Assembly: GCF_900573985.1 (NCBI RefSeq)
Contig: NZ_UWOK01000001.1
Span: forward strand, 372,001 to 436,000
Direction of reading: 5' to 3'
Length of the DNA stretch: 64,000 nucleotides
Origin: Campylobacter showae
GTDB lineage: Bacteria > Campylobacterota > Campylobacteria > Campylobacterales > Campylobacteraceae
In this document: positions 36,175-46,724 of the stretch, one piece after another
How positions within the stretch are numbered: the stretch's first letter is position 1
Layout of the letters: each line of letters starts with the position of its first letter
Notes under the pieces: generated by a model
What the model saw: the letters and a program-made list of their open reading frames with translations, nothing else
Database searches by the model: none
Told to the model about the DNA's origin: nothing
Translations under genes and position numbers: made by a program

Positions 36175-37687
36175 ATCCTATTTTTATCTGTTTTAGCATG
36201 ATTTTTATCTCGGCTATCAAAAGCGCCGTAAATAAAACGGCAAATAGCCAGAACGAAATTTTGACGTTGGTATCGGCTAAATTCGTCGCTCCCACGCCCA
36301 CCGTCATGAGATCTTGTACGACCCACGGCTGGCGCCCTACTTCGGCTACTATCCAGCCCGTCTCGATCGCCACTAGTCCTAGCGGGATACTAAATACGCA
36401 AAGCCAGAGTAGCTTTTTGAAATTTTCGATATTGTTCGCCATGCAAAGATAAAGCACGACGAAAAATAGCGCTAAAAAGTAAGTGCCAAGCGCAACCATC
36501 ACGTGGAAGCTATAAAACGTTAAGCCCACAGGCGGCACGGCGTCGGCAGGCTTTTCAAGATAACCGTAGCCTAGAAATTTCATATTTTGAGCTAGAGTTT
36601 GCTCGGCTTGTTCCATCGCGGCTTTATCGCCTGATTTTTTAGCGGCGTTATAGGTTGTTAGCGCGCTAACGGCTAACGAGCCTTTGGCCATCTTACTTGC
36701 GACGCCTTCTATGCCGTGAGTTTCATTGCCGTGCACTAGGTCGTCGATGCCGGGAGTAAAGTTGTTAAACCCTCTCGTAGCCATAACTCCGAGCGCGTAA
36801 GGAAATTTTATCTCGAATAAAAACGGATCTTTGTCGTCGCCTACTTTTTTAGACGGATCTAGCACGCCCATCGCGACTAGGCCGGCATTTGTTTCGCCTT
36901 TATAAAGGCCTTCCATCGCGGCTAGTTTCATCGGCTGAGTACGTGCGACTTGATATGCGCTCTCGTCGCCGCTAAACATCAAAAACAGCGACGTAACGAG
37001 GCCGAAGCTTGCCGCTACGATGATTGATTTTTTAGCCATGATTAGGTGGCGTCCTTTTAGGATAAACCACGCTGAAATTCCTATCACGAAAAGCGCGCTA
37101 GCAACGTAGCCGCTAGTAACGGTGTGTAAAAATTTGATGATACCTACCGGGCTAAGCGCTACTTCAAAGAAATTTTCCATTTCCATTCTAGCGGTTGCCG
37201 GGTTAAATTTCATACCAATTGGATACTGCATCCAGCCGTTTGCGATGAGGATCCAAAGCGCGCTCAAATTTGAGCCGATAGCCACGAGCCAGGTCGAGAT
37301 GAGGTGAAATTTCTTGCTAACCTTATCCCAGCCGAAAAACATAACGGCAAAGAACGTCGCCTCCATAAAGAACGCGAGCAAGCCCTCGATAGCTAGCGGC
37401 GCGCCGAAGATGTCGCCAACAAACCAGCTGTAGTTTGCCCAGTTGGTGCCGAACTCAAATTCCATTATGATACCGGTAGCTACGCCGATAGCGAAGTTTA
37501 TACCGAAGAGTTTGAGCCAAAATTTGGTGATTTTTAGCCACTGCTCGTTACCGGTTTTGACGTAGATACTCTCCATAATGGCGATGATAAAACTAAGTCC
37601 CAGCGTGAGCGGAACAAACAAAAAGTGGTATATGGCGGTGAGCGCAAACTGCGCTCTAGACCAATCGACCGAAGCGATTTCAGACAT
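36158..37687 (-). CDS. cydA: Cytochrome bd-type quinol oxidase subunit I
   Basis: A 509-residue subunit carrying haems b558, b595 and d. Haem-ligand His is in LTAIYHFLFVPLTLG near residue 18; a second His lies in IKFLHTVTSGYV near residue 186. The quinol region has ETGWIVAEVGRQPWVVQDL. The Q-loop is short, as in CioA oxidases. Located between DUF4492 and cydB. It gives respiration at low oxygen. Corresponds to C. jejuni Cj0081. Confidence 0.96.
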   Translation of the reverse strand: MSEIASVDWSRAQFALTAIYHFLFVPLTLGLSFIIAIMESIYVKTGNEQWLKITKFWLKLFGINFAIGVATGIIMEFEFGTNWANYSWFVGDIFGAPLAIEGLLAFFMEATFFAVMFFGWDKVSKKFHLISTWLVAIGSNLSALWILIANGWMQYPIGMKFNPATARMEMENFFEVALSPVGIIKFLHTVTSGYVASALFVIGISAWFILKGRHLIMAKKSIIVAASFGLVTSLFLMFSGDESAYQVARTQPMKLAAMEGLYKGETNAGLVAMGVLDPSKKVGDDKDPFLFEIKFPYALGVMATRGFNNFTPGIDDLVHGNETHGIEGVASKMAKGSLAVSALTTYNAAKKSGDKAAMEQAEQTLAQNMKFLGYGYLEKPADAVPPVGLTFYSFHVMVALGTYFLALFFVVLYLCMANNIENFKKLLWLCVFSIPLGLVAIETGWIVAEVGRQPWVVQDLMTVGVGATNLADTNVKISFWLFAVLFTALLIAEIKIMLKQIKIGFENHA

Positions 37688-37688
37688 T

Positions 37689-37904
37689 TTATTCCTTTGT
37701 CAAATTTGAAATGACGAAGTTCGCTTTGGCCTCGTCGCTCTCAAATTTTGAATTTAAACTTTCATCAAAGATAAATACTTTTAAAATCCCGAACATTATA
37801 AGTAGCTTGATAGCTATCACGAGCCACAGGCTCTTTCCGAGCTTCATGCTCCTAAAGCCGTCTATATACAAAGACGAGATGTTTTTAATATATTTTTTAA
37901 TCAT
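37689..37904 (-). CDS. DUF4492 membrane protein at the head of the cyd operon
   Basis: A 71-residue protein. YIDGFRSMKLGKSLWLVIAI, then KLLIMFGILKVFIF matches DUF4492, small proteins found upstream of cydA in epsilonproteobacteria and Bacteroidetes. One transmembrane helix; acidic C-terminal tail. It ends one base before the cydA start, so they are co-translated. Probably an assembly or structural partner of the oxidase. Confidence 0.8.
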   Translation of the reverse strand: MIKKYIKNISSLYIDGFRSMKLGKSLWLVIAIKLLIMFGILKVFIFDESLNSKFESDEAKANFVISNLTKE

Positions 37905-38004
37905 AATTTAACATACTACAGAAATTTAACTTAAAATATAATTTTAAAGTTTTGATTTTATAAAATTATTTACACCCTCAAGCGTTTATAAATTTTAAAT
38001 AAGG

Positions 38005-38010
38005 TATAAT
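38005..38010 (+). promoter_or_regulatory. Probable -10 element of pyrG
   Basis: TATAAT lies 27 bp before the pyrG ATG, with AT-rich DNA upstream. The gap 37905-38036 also holds the divergent promoter of the cyd operon, whose elements I cannot fix. Confidence 0.6.
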
Positions 38011-38018
38011 CTCGCTAA

Positions 38019-39701
<1,683 letters not shown>

Positions 39702-39703
39702 TC

Positions 39704-39731
39704 AAATTTAGAGCCGCTCGGCTCTAAATTT
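39704..39731 (+). terminator. Stem-loop after pyrG
   Basis: AAATTTAGAGCC-GCTC-GGCTCTAAATTT, a perfect 12-pair stem three bases after the stop, followed by a T-poor tract (CCTTCAT). The stem includes T-rich sequence on the 3' arm; it may terminate or stabilise the message. Confidence 0.7.
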
Positions 39732-39937
39732 CCTTCATAAATTTACTTCCATTAAATTTAAAATTTTACGCTCGCATTCACCTTTTTAAAAACGTTAAAT
39801 TTGTAAAGAGTATCAATTCTGCAAAGCTTTTAAATCCGTATCCAAGCCGTAAAATAGCCGCTTTATTTACAATTATAAGAAATTAAATTTCAAAAAGCTA
39901 TAATTTGCGCATTAGAAAATAAAAAAGAAGGAAAAAG

Positions 39938-40090
39938 ATGAAATTTGAACCAAAATTTAGCCTTTTTTGCGGCGCGATAGGGGTAAATTTGACCCCCGAG
40001 GCGAGCGAAAATTTAGGCAAAAACGGTGGCAAGGCGGCGAAATTTGACGGCGAGGCTTACGCGAAAGCCCGTCAAAACGATGTTAAATAA
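39938..40090 (+). CDS. 50-residue small protein overlapping the recJ start
   Basis: ATG with a strong AAGGAAAAAG RBS opens a 50-codon frame (MKFEPKFSLFCGAIGVNLTP and onward) ending in TAA at 40088-40090. The recJ ATG at 40080 lies inside its last codons, so ribosomes ending here would re-initiate on recJ. The product is small, Gly/Ala/Lys-rich, without a membrane segment. Either a real micro-protein or a leader used for coupling. No family recognised. Confidence 0.6.
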   Translation: MKFEPKFSLFCGAIGVNLTPEASENLGKNGGKAAKFDGEAYAKARQNDVK

Positions 40091-41651
40091 GGAAAAGATA
40101 AAGGAATTACTGAACCAAAGATTTGAAAAGGACATTCACAAAAAACTTTCAGAAATTCCTACGCCTGATGCATTAAAGGACGTATTTAAAGGTGCCGAGC
40201 GCATAAAACGCGCGATCGAACAAAACGAAAAGATAGTCGTCGTCGGCGACTACGACGTGGACGGCGTGATCGCCAGCGTCATAATGGCCGAGTTTTTCGA
40301 TGATTTGGGCGTTAGCGAGTATTTCGTGCGTATCCCAAATCGCTTTAGCGACGGCTATGGGCTAAATCCGCAAATCGTCGAGGAGATCGCGGACGCAGGG
40401 CTCATCGTGACCGTAGATAACGGCATCTCGGCAAACGACGCGGCTCAAATTTGCAAGCAAAAAGGCATCGATCTCATCATCACCGATCATCACATGCCGC
40501 CCGACGTCCTGCCCGAGGCCTATGCGATCATAAACCCGAAGCAAAAGGATTGCCACTTTCCAAACGTCGAAATCTGCGGCGCTCAGGTCGCGTGGTATCT
40601 AGTGGGCGCACTAAAAGACGTGTGCCGCATCAACTACGATATGGGTAAATTTCTCGATCTCCTCGCCATCGCGATAATAGCCGATATGATGGAGCTTCGC
40701 GACCTAAACCGCATCCTGGTTAAGCTTGGCGTAAACCGCCTAAACAGCTCGCGCAGGCCCGCATTTACGGCGATAAAGCAGCTTTACGGCAAGGATAAAT
40801 TTGAGTGCGACGACATCAGCTTTCTCATCGCGCCGCTAATAAACTCTTCTGGCCGTATGGACGATGCGAGCGTGTCTTTTGAGTTTTTGCGCGCCAAAAA
40901 CATAGACCGTGCCTGCGAGTGTCTCGACACCATCGTGAGCTTCAACAACTCGCGCAAGGAGGAGGAGCGTACGCTTTTTGAGTGCTCGCTAAAGGACGTG
41001 CGCGAGGATGAGCATATCATCGTGACGTGGGGCAGGGGCTGGCACGAGGGCGTCATCGGCATCGTCGCATCGCGCCTGGCTAAGCAGTTTAAAAAGCCCG
41101 CCATCGTCTTTAGTATCGATGAAAACCGCGCCAAAGGCAGCGCTAGAAGCGTGGGCAAGCTAGACATCCTCTCGCTCATCGCTAGCCACGAAAATTTACT
41201 TGCAGGCTACGGCGGGCATAAGGGGGCTGCGGGCATCGTGATAGATCCGGCAAATTTAGAAGCGTTTAAAAACGCGATAAATAGCTCGTGTATGCTGATG
41301 GATTTGCACGAATTTAGCGCGTTTGACGAGCCGTTAGGCGAGATAGAAGCCGGCGAAGTGGACTTTGAGCTGCTTGAAATTTTGGAGCATTTCGAGCCAT
41401 ACGGACAGAAAAATCCGCGTCCGCTCTTTGAGATCAAATCCGCCGTCGTCAAAAACAAAAAACTAATCGGAAGGGAACAAAATCACCTAAAACTCATCCT
41501 GCAAAAAGACGGCAAATGCCTCGAGGCGCTGTTTTTTAACTTTACTCGCGAGCCGCATGCGGGCGAGAGCATTGACCTCGTTTTTTCGGTATCGAAAAAC
41601 TCGTTTCGCGGACTGGTTACGCCGCAACTACTGGTAAAAGAGATATCGTGA
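40080..41651 (+). CDS. recJ: Single-stranded-DNA-specific exonuclease RecJ
   Basis: A 523-residue DHH-family 5'-3' exonuclease for recombination and mismatch repair. Motifs: VVVGDYDVDGVIASVI (DxD), VTVDNGIS, LIITDHHMPP (DHH), and the DHHA1 glycine-rich GYGGHKGAAGIV near residue 380; a C-terminal OB-fold follows. The start ATG 40080 (MLNKEKIKELLNQ) is preferred over a frame extension 18 codons upstream because of overlap with the small upstream ORF. The last 186 bases occur again at 42282-42467. Confidence 0.95.
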   Translation: MLNKEKIKELLNQRFEKDIHKKLSEIPTPDALKDVFKGAERIKRAIEQNEKIVVVGDYDVDGVIASVIMAEFFDDLGVSEYFVRIPNRFSDGYGLNPQIVEEIADAGLIVTVDNGISANDAAQICKQKGIDLIITDHHMPPDVLPEAYAIINPKQKDCHFPNVEICGAQVAWYLVGALKDVCRINYDMGKFLDLLAIAIIADMMELRDLNRILVKLGVNRLNSSRRPAFTAIKQLYGKDKFECDDISFLIAPLINSSGRMDDASVSFEFLRAKNIDRACECLDTIVSFNNSRKEEERTLFECSLKDVREDEHIIVTWGRGWHEGVIGIVASRLAKQFKKPAIVFSIDENRAKGSARSVGKLDILSLIASHENLLAGYGGHKGAAGIVIDPANLEAFKNAINSSCMLMDLHEFSAFDEPLGEIEAGEVDFELLEILEHFEPYGQKNPRPLFEIKSAVVKNKKLIGREQNHLKLILQKDGKCLEALFFNFTREPHAGESIDLVFSVSKNSFRGLVTPQLLVKEIS

Positions 41652-41710
41652 ATTCGGCTGGTTTTACCTGGATTTTGGATTAAATTTAGAGATTTTTCGG
41701 CGGTAATTTT

Positions 41711-42016
41711 ATGGCTAAATCTAAACAAATAAAAGATAAATCTAGCAAAAAGAAAACTATTTTTAGCCAGTTAATAACCTATGATATTTTATTTTATACG
41801 TTTATCGCTATCGTCGCCGTAATCTTCTATATCATTAGCACGTTTACTCGTAACGAGAAAAAGATAGTCTGTGAAGAACAGCCGCCCGAAGTCATGCTGG
41901 AGGCGCTCAGAGAAGGTACGCCGGACGCGATAAGAGAGGCAATGAAAAAGGTGAACTGTAGAGAAGTATACAAACATTCTCGTCATAAAAGATTTTTCTC
42001 AAGAAGAACGCACTAA
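41711..42016 (+). CDS. Small single-pass membrane protein of unknown function (101 aa)
   Basis: A basic N-terminus (MAKSKQIKDKSSKKKTIFSQ) is followed by one helix (ILFYTFIAIVAVIFYIIS) and a soluble C-terminal part with two Cys (KKIVCEEQPPEVML; KKVNCREVYK) ending in a basic tail. Topology predicts the C-terminal part is outside, where the two Cys could pair. It lies between recJ and the detached recJ tail, so it may have arrived with the imported segment. Confidence 0.6.
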   Translation: MAKSKQIKDKSSKKKTIFSQLITYDILFYTFIAIVAVIFYIISTFTRNEKKIVCEEQPPEVMLEALREGTPDAIREAMKKVNCREVYKHSRHKRFFSRRTH

Positions 42017-42281
42017 ATAAATTTAAATTTAATATTAATATTTAAAATTTGCGCTTAAATTCGACAAAATCATACGATAAATTTTCAAATCCCATCGCAA
42101 AACGGCAATTTCTCGCGGATAAAACACGAAATTTTAAAATCTATGAGTCAATTTTAGAGTCTTGTGAAAATTTATTTTTGATATTTGCCGTCTTATTTAA
42201 GATGCGACTCGGTTCTAGTTTTATATCGAATTTAAAAGCAAAATGCCGCAATTTAAACACGCAATCGTTATCACGGACAGC

Positions 42282-42467
42282 ATCGGCAGGGAGCAAAATC
42301 ACCTAAAACTCATCCTGCAAAAAGACGGCAAATGCCTCGAGGCGCTGTTTTTTAACTTCACTCGCGAGCCGCATGCAGGCGAGAGTATCGACCTCGTTTT
42401 TTCGGTATCTAAAAACTCGTTTCGCGGACTCGTCACGCCGCAATTACTGGTAAAAGAGATTTTGTAA
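42282..42467 (+). pseudogene. recJ': Detached second copy of the recJ 3' end
   Basis: 186 bases repeat the end of recJ (41466-41651) at about 93% identity by eye; the differences are mostly at third codon positions, and the frame is open to its own TAA, giving LKLILQKDGKCLEALFFNF and onward to LVKEIL. A short frame reaching back to 42243 would add MPQFKHAIVITDS. Without DHH motifs it cannot be an exonuclease. The synonymous pattern suggests a copy brought in from a related strain, not a fresh tandem duplication. The gap 42017-42281 is AT-rich and shows no convincing gene. Confidence 0.8.
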
Positions 42468-42565
42468 ATTTAATCTCGGTTTTGTTGAGCTCAAATTTGA
42501 TGAAACCGAGATTACCTAAATTTATAATTTTAATCCGTTAAAGTTACTTTTCTACACACTTAACG

Positions 42566-42590
42566 CAAACTGCCTAAATAGCACAGTTTG
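42566..42590. repeat. Short inverted repeat upstream of the copper receptor gene
   Basis: CAAACTG (42566-42572) and CAGTTTG (42584-42590) are perfect inverse copies 11 bases apart, 108 bp before the receptor ATG. It could be an operator or weak terminator. The 42591-42680 stretch is very AT-rich and probably holds the promoter. Confidence 0.35.
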
Positions 42591-42697
42591 AGCTAAATTT
42601 CACACAAAATAATTAATATTACATAAATATTCGTTCTTTATTTAAGTTTATTTTTGCTTCAATTTCAATATTTAATATTAATTTTGCAGGAGCGAAA

Positions 42698-44695
42698 ATG
42701 AAAATTTCTTACGTTTTGGCGCTGGCCATGGTGTCAAATTTGATGCTTAGCGCCGAGGAAGCGGTAAGCTTGAGTCCCGTTACCGTCTCGTCAAAAATGC
42801 AAAAATCAGCCCTCGACGAGCCGACTAATGCCCAAATAGTCGGCAAGGGCGCGATACTGGAAAACAGCGACATCGCCAAATCGCTTTCAAATTTGAACGG
42901 CTTTACGATGGAGCGTAAGGGCGGAGGCGGCAGCGAGGTTTATTATCGTTCGCAGACGGCGGCTAGGCTGCCGGTGCTGATCGACGGTAGCACGCTAAAC
43001 GGCGGCTGCGGCATGCGTATGGATACGCCCATCACCTACATCTCGGCGCAAAACTACAGCTCGGTTCGTATCGTAAAAGGCCCGCAAGACATCAGATACG
43101 GTGCGCTCATTAGCGGTGGTATATTTTTCGATAGAGAGATAGCAAGGCTGTCAAAACCGAGCTTCGGAGGAAACGTAAGCGTGCTGGGCGGCAGTTTTAA
43201 GCGGTTTGAAACTACCGCGGACGTAGCGGCGGGTAACGAGCTGGGCAGTATAGAGGTTTCCGGCGGACACTACGAGAGCGGCGATTATAAAAGCGGCGGC
43301 GGGCAGAAAATGCATACGCACTATAAACGCAACAGCGTCTCGCTCGTGGGTACGCTAACGCCCACGGAAACTACCGCCTTGCAGCTAAGCGCGGATCTGG
43401 GCGAGGGCGAAGCGGCGTATGCCGACAGGATGAGGGACGGCATACAGTTTGACCGTAAATCTTTCGGACTCAAATTTGAACAAGACGTCGGCGAGCACAA
43501 GATCAGGCTAAGCTCGTACTATCATCAAATCGATCACATAATGGACAACTTCACCATGCGTCCGGTGGTGCCTGGCACGGGGCGCGGCAAGGGATATAGC
43601 ATCAGTCACCCGATACGCGATATGTACGGCTTTAAGCTAGAAGGCGAGTTAAATTTCGATAATCTAACCAGCTTCATCGGCGCGGGCTATTCGCAAGACT
43701 CCTTTAAATGGCGGGGTGCCGGAACGGGCGGAGCCGGCGTATCTAAAGCCGAAATGGATGCCGCCGTATCAAAGCCGCACGTAAAAGAGCGCAAGGTAAC
43801 GTATAAAACGATATACACTCAAAACGAATACGTCCTTGAAAACGACTACGGGCTTTTTGGCGGACTTAGGCTGGACGCGGGCGAGAGAAAACTGTTAAAA
43901 ACGCATAAGAGCAGGAAAGAAAATTTATTCTCAGGTTTTTTTAGATACGAAAAATATCTGCAAAATTTAACGCTTTATGCGGGGTTAGGGCACGCGCAAA
44001 GGATGCCCGATCACTGGGAAACGAACAAGGACGCGAACTTAGAGCTACGTAAAGAAAGAAATACTCAGCTGGATTTTGGCGCAGTGCTAAAAGATCAAAA
44101 TTACGAACTAAGTGCGAATTTCTTCGTCTCAAAGATGGATGATTATATCATGCTAAAATATAATACTATGGGCATGTCCTCAGACGCCTTTAATACCGAC
44201 GCTCTGCTATACGGCGGCGAGATAGAGGGCACTACGCTACTAGCCGATATGTTTAGGCTGGGGGCGGGAGTATCCTACGTCTACGGCAAGGTGACTAAAA
44301 ACGCGGGCGGCTTAAAAGACGGCGACGCGCTACCTAAGGTTTCGCCTCTAGCGTTTAAACTAAGCGCCGGTTTAGAAAAGCCAGACTGGTTCGTCAAAGC
44401 CGACTTCTACGCTAATGCGTCGCAAAACCGCGCGCAAAAAGGCTACGGCGACGTGGGCGGCATGGACCTGGGCAAGAGCGATAGCTTTTGGACGCTGGGG
44501 CTAAGCGCGGGCTATAAATACAAAAATTATCAATTTTTGCTAGCGGCGGAAAACCTAAACGACGCCAAATACGCCTATCATAACTCAAAAGGCGGCTACG
44601 GCGGCGGTATCGCAGGCTACGAGACTATCCCGAACGGCACGAGGCTTTATGAGCCGGGCAGAAGCTTTTGGGCGAAATTTAAGGTGCATTTTTAA
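42698..44695 (+). CDS. TonB-dependent outer-membrane receptor, copper type (NosA/OprC-like)
   Basis: A 665-residue TonB receptor with a signal peptide (to about residue 19, LMLSAEE). The plug begins SLSPVTVSSKMQKSALDEPT. The distinctive block GGCGMRMDTPITYISAQNYS then VRIVKGPQDIRYG near residues 106-145 matches the copper receptors OprC/NosA, with Met/Cys residues suited to copper. The barrel ends with a C-terminal Phe (FWAKFKVHF). RBS CAGGAG. It would import copper under limitation and is expected to be repressed by copper. Two periplasmic metal-binding proteins lie 9 kb downstream. Confidence 0.85.
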   Translation: MKISYVLALAMVSNLMLSAEEAVSLSPVTVSSKMQKSALDEPTNAQIVGKGAILENSDIAKSLSNLNGFTMERKGGGGSEVYYRSQTAARLPVLIDGSTLNGGCGMRMDTPITYISAQNYSSVRIVKGPQDIRYGALISGGIFFDREIARLSKPSFGGNVSVLGGSFKRFETTADVAAGNELGSIEVSGGHYESGDYKSGGGQKMHTHYKRNSVSLVGTLTPTETTALQLSADLGEGEAAYADRMRDGIQFDRKSFGLKFEQDVGEHKIRLSSYYHQIDHIMDNFTMRPVVPGTGRGKGYSISHPIRDMYGFKLEGELNFDNLTSFIGAGYSQDSFKWRGAGTGGAGVSKAEMDAAVSKPHVKERKVTYKTIYTQNEYVLENDYGLFGGLRLDAGERKLLKTHKSRKENLFSGFFRYEKYLQNLTLYAGLGHAQRMPDHWETNKDANLELRKERNTQLDFGAVLKDQNYELSANFFVSKMDDYIMLKYNTMGMSSDAFNTDALLYGGEIEGTTLLADMFRLGAGVSYVYGKVTKNAGGLKDGDALPKVSPLAFKLSAGLEKPDWFVKADFYANASQNRAQKGYGDVGGMDLGKSDSFWTLGLSAGYKYKNYQFLLAAENLNDAKYAYHNSKGGYGGGIAGYETIPNGTRLYEPGRSFWAKFKVHF

Positions 44696-44937
44696 GGCGT
44701 AGCTCGGTTAAATTCGGCGCGGTTTTGGCTTTATGCTTTGTTTTTTAAGCCGCTCCGAATTTATACTAACGTCAAATTTAACGTGCCTGGCTTTTATGGC
44801 TCTTGCCCGTTTTTGGGTTTGTAAATTTGCGTGCGTTTTTGACGCTTGGCGATCAAATTTGAAGTTAAATTTTGAGAATGTAAATTTGAAAACGAGAGAA
44901 TAGTAGAAGTATTTGGAAAAGCGGGAAATTTGGATAG

Positions 44938-44965
44938 AAATTTCGGGGAAAGTCCCCCGAAATTT
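44938..44965 (-). terminator. Hairpin overlapping the end of the 72-residue gene
   Basis: AAATTTCGGGG-AAAGTC-CCCCGAAATTT is a perfect 11-pair stem touching the stop codon of the minus-strand gene at 44964. In its direction the T-rich 3' arm could act as terminator. The interval 44696-44937 shows AAATTT words but no gene. Confidence 0.6.
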
Positions 44966-45182
44966 AAGCTCTTTTATTCTCCAAGCGATTTAAAACAGGT
45001 TTTAAAAACTCGTCAAATTCATCTTGCGTTAGCACTCTTTTGCCTAGTTTTTCCTTGCACTCTTTGCCGAGCTCGCAAAGCACCTCGCGGTTTGCGATGC
45101 TTTGAGCCTTGCCGTGTCTTGCTAGCACCGTGTTTAGCTCGTGCTCCTCTGAGAAATTAACCAACTCGCGATCTGTTGCCAT
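44964..45182 (-). CDS. Small soluble unknown protein (72 aa)
   Basis: A charged helical protein, MATDRELVNFSEEHELNTVL then SIANREVLCELGKECKEKLG, with two Cys spaced six apart and a basic tail. RBS AAAGGAGC before the ATG and a -10-like TATAAT about 40 bp upstream. The W-less helix-loop-helix form suggests a small regulatory or metal-binding protein. Family not recognised. Confidence 0.65.
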   Translation of the reverse strand: MATDRELVNFSEEHELNTVLARHGKAQSIANREVLCELGKECKEKLGKRVLTQDEFDEFLKPVLNRLENKRA

Positions 45183-45324
45183 TTTAGCTCCTTTGCTAAG
45201 AATTTGTATGATGATTATACAGTTTTAGGTTTAACGTATGGCAAAATTTCGCGGCGAGCGGGTTTGCGTAGTCAAATTTAAAGCCGCACTCATAAAATAA
45301 CGGCGTCAAATTTGACGACCTGCG

Positions 45325-45957
45325 CTACTCTATCCCACCCAAAAGCGGCACGAATAAGCACTCATCAAGCGCTTTTTGCGTTATCTCGCCGCGAGCGTCC
45401 TTTGTAAATTTGACGATAAACTGTTTGCCGTCATTTTTGATAGGAGCTACCAAAATGCCGCCGTTTTTTAGCTGGTTAAAAAGCGTTTGAGGCACCTGCT
45501 GTGCAGCCGCTGAAAGCAAGATCCTGTCGTATGGCGCATAGCTCTTCCAGCCGACGTTTCCGTCATCAAATCGCACGTGAACGTTGTGGATTTTAAGCGC
45601 CTCAAAGCGTTTTTTGGCTTCGTTTGCGAGCTTTTCTATGCGTTCGACGCTAAAAACCCTGTGCGCCAAATGCGACAAAATAGCTGCCTGATAGCCGCTA
45701 CCGCAGCCAATCTCTAGGGCGTTGTCGATATCTTCGGCTTCGAGCGCTAGCGTCATTTTGGCGACCGTTAGTGGCGAGCTGATCCATTGATTGCCGCCGA
45801 TTGGCTGGGCGTCTAGGCTGTACGCGTGGCGCGTGACGGGCGCAAATATCTCACGCGGAGTGTCGCAAAGCGCCCTATAAAGCGAGGGTGTCAGAGTGAG
45901 TATATCGCCGATCTCATCGGCCATGTTTGTGCATTTTGATTTTTCAAGAGCGGTCAT
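45325..45957 (-). CDS. pcm: Protein-L-isoaspartate O-methyltransferase
   Basis: A 210-residue SAM methyltransferase that repairs isoaspartyl sites in aged proteins. The substrate-binding NQWISSPLTVAKM (conserved Ser-Ser-Pro) and the SAM motif I ALEIGCGSGYQAAILSHLAH are clear. It overlaps the nitrilase-family gene by four bases and is the last gene of the nrdB string. Normal length. Confidence 0.95.
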   Translation of the reverse strand: MTALEKSKCTNMADEIGDILTLTPSLYRALCDTPREIFAPVTRHAYSLDAQPIGGNQWISSPLTVAKMTLALEAEDIDNALEIGCGSGYQAAILSHLAHRVFSVERIEKLANEAKKRFEALKIHNVHVRFDDGNVGWKSYAPYDRILLSAAAQQVPQTLFNQLKNGGILVAPIKNDGKQFIVKFTKDARGEITQKALDECLFVPLLGGIE

Positions 45958-46724
45958 AAAATCCCCAAATTTCGTTTGGTTTCAAGGATCAAATTTGGAT
46001 CAAATTTGGCCTCTTGCGCAAATTCTCCGCCTGGCAAAAATACGCCCGAAAACTCTAAATCAAGCGAACTTGAGGCTACGACGTAGCAGCTGTTAGCAAG
46101 CGCTAAGGCCTTGCAAAGCGTAAGATATGCGTCCTCTCGCGCCTTGCCCCACATGGCGGGCACTAGGATGACGTCGCAACCTTTTAGTTGCTGCCAAAGA
46201 TGAGCAAATCTTAGCTCAAAGCAAATGAGAACGCCAATTTTTAGCCCTTTAAAATCAAACGGCTTTACCGCCGACTCGTCTCCTGCGGCAAAAATTTCGT
46301 GCTCTAAATTTGGGCGAAAAAGCTTTGATTTATTTTGCGTGTAAAAGACGTTTTGGCTGTTTAGCAGGATAAATTCGTTGTAAATTTCGTTTTTTTGCGC
46401 CTGCGTGATTGAAATTTGCGCTAGACCTTTGGCGCGGTTTAGGCTCGTTAGGTGTGTGAGCCCGAGAAATTTATCAGGACTGAGCGCTTCTTGTAGGGCT
46501 TCAAAAAGTATAGCGTCAAAGCTGCCGATCGAACCGCCCAGTATCGCGCGGTTTGCGCCGCTAAAAAATCCGTCGAAATCATATCCGCTCACGCATAGCT
46601 CGCTGGCTAAGATGATGGAGTTTCTGGGCGCGGCGGCGATTTTTTCTAGCAGTTCGTCTTGTCTTTGCTGGCAGGTCGGCGCAGTTAGGACGATAGGACA
46701 TAAATTTGGACTAAAAGTCGTCAA
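45954..46724 (-). CDS. Carbon-nitrogen hydrolase (nitrilase superfamily)
   Basis: A 256-residue hydrolase. The catalytic triad is visible: Glu in [15 protein letters not shown] (near residue 42), Lys in [14 protein letters not shown] (near 133), Cys in [13 protein letters not shown] (near 167). The nearest groups hydrolyse omega-amides or carbamoyl compounds; the substrate cannot be told. It overlaps nrdB by 14 bases upstream and pcm by four downstream. Confidence 0.88.
   Translation of the reverse strand: MTTFSPNLCPIVLTAPTCQQRQDELLEKIAAAPRNSIILASELCVSGYDFDGFFSGANRAILGGSIGSFDAILFEALQEALSPDKFLGLTHLTSLNRAKGLAQISITQAQKNEIYNEFILLNSQNVFYTQNKSKLFRPNLEHEIFAAGDESAVKPFDFKGLKIGVLICFELRFAHLWQQLKGCDVILVPAMWGKAREDAYLTLCKALALANSCYVVASSSLDLEFSGVFLPGGEFAQEAKFDPNLILETKRNLGIL

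Noticed and set aside
42049-42306. 85-residue open frame between the small membrane gene and the recJ tail
   Set aside because: Starts at a TTG in AT-rich DNA with no RBS, has no recognisable pattern and runs out of frame into the recJ tail copy.
42591-42697. Fur box upstream of the TonB receptor
   Set aside because: The region is AT-rich enough to give weak matches by chance, and no clear dyad near a promoter was seen. The receptor is also copper type, not siderophore type.
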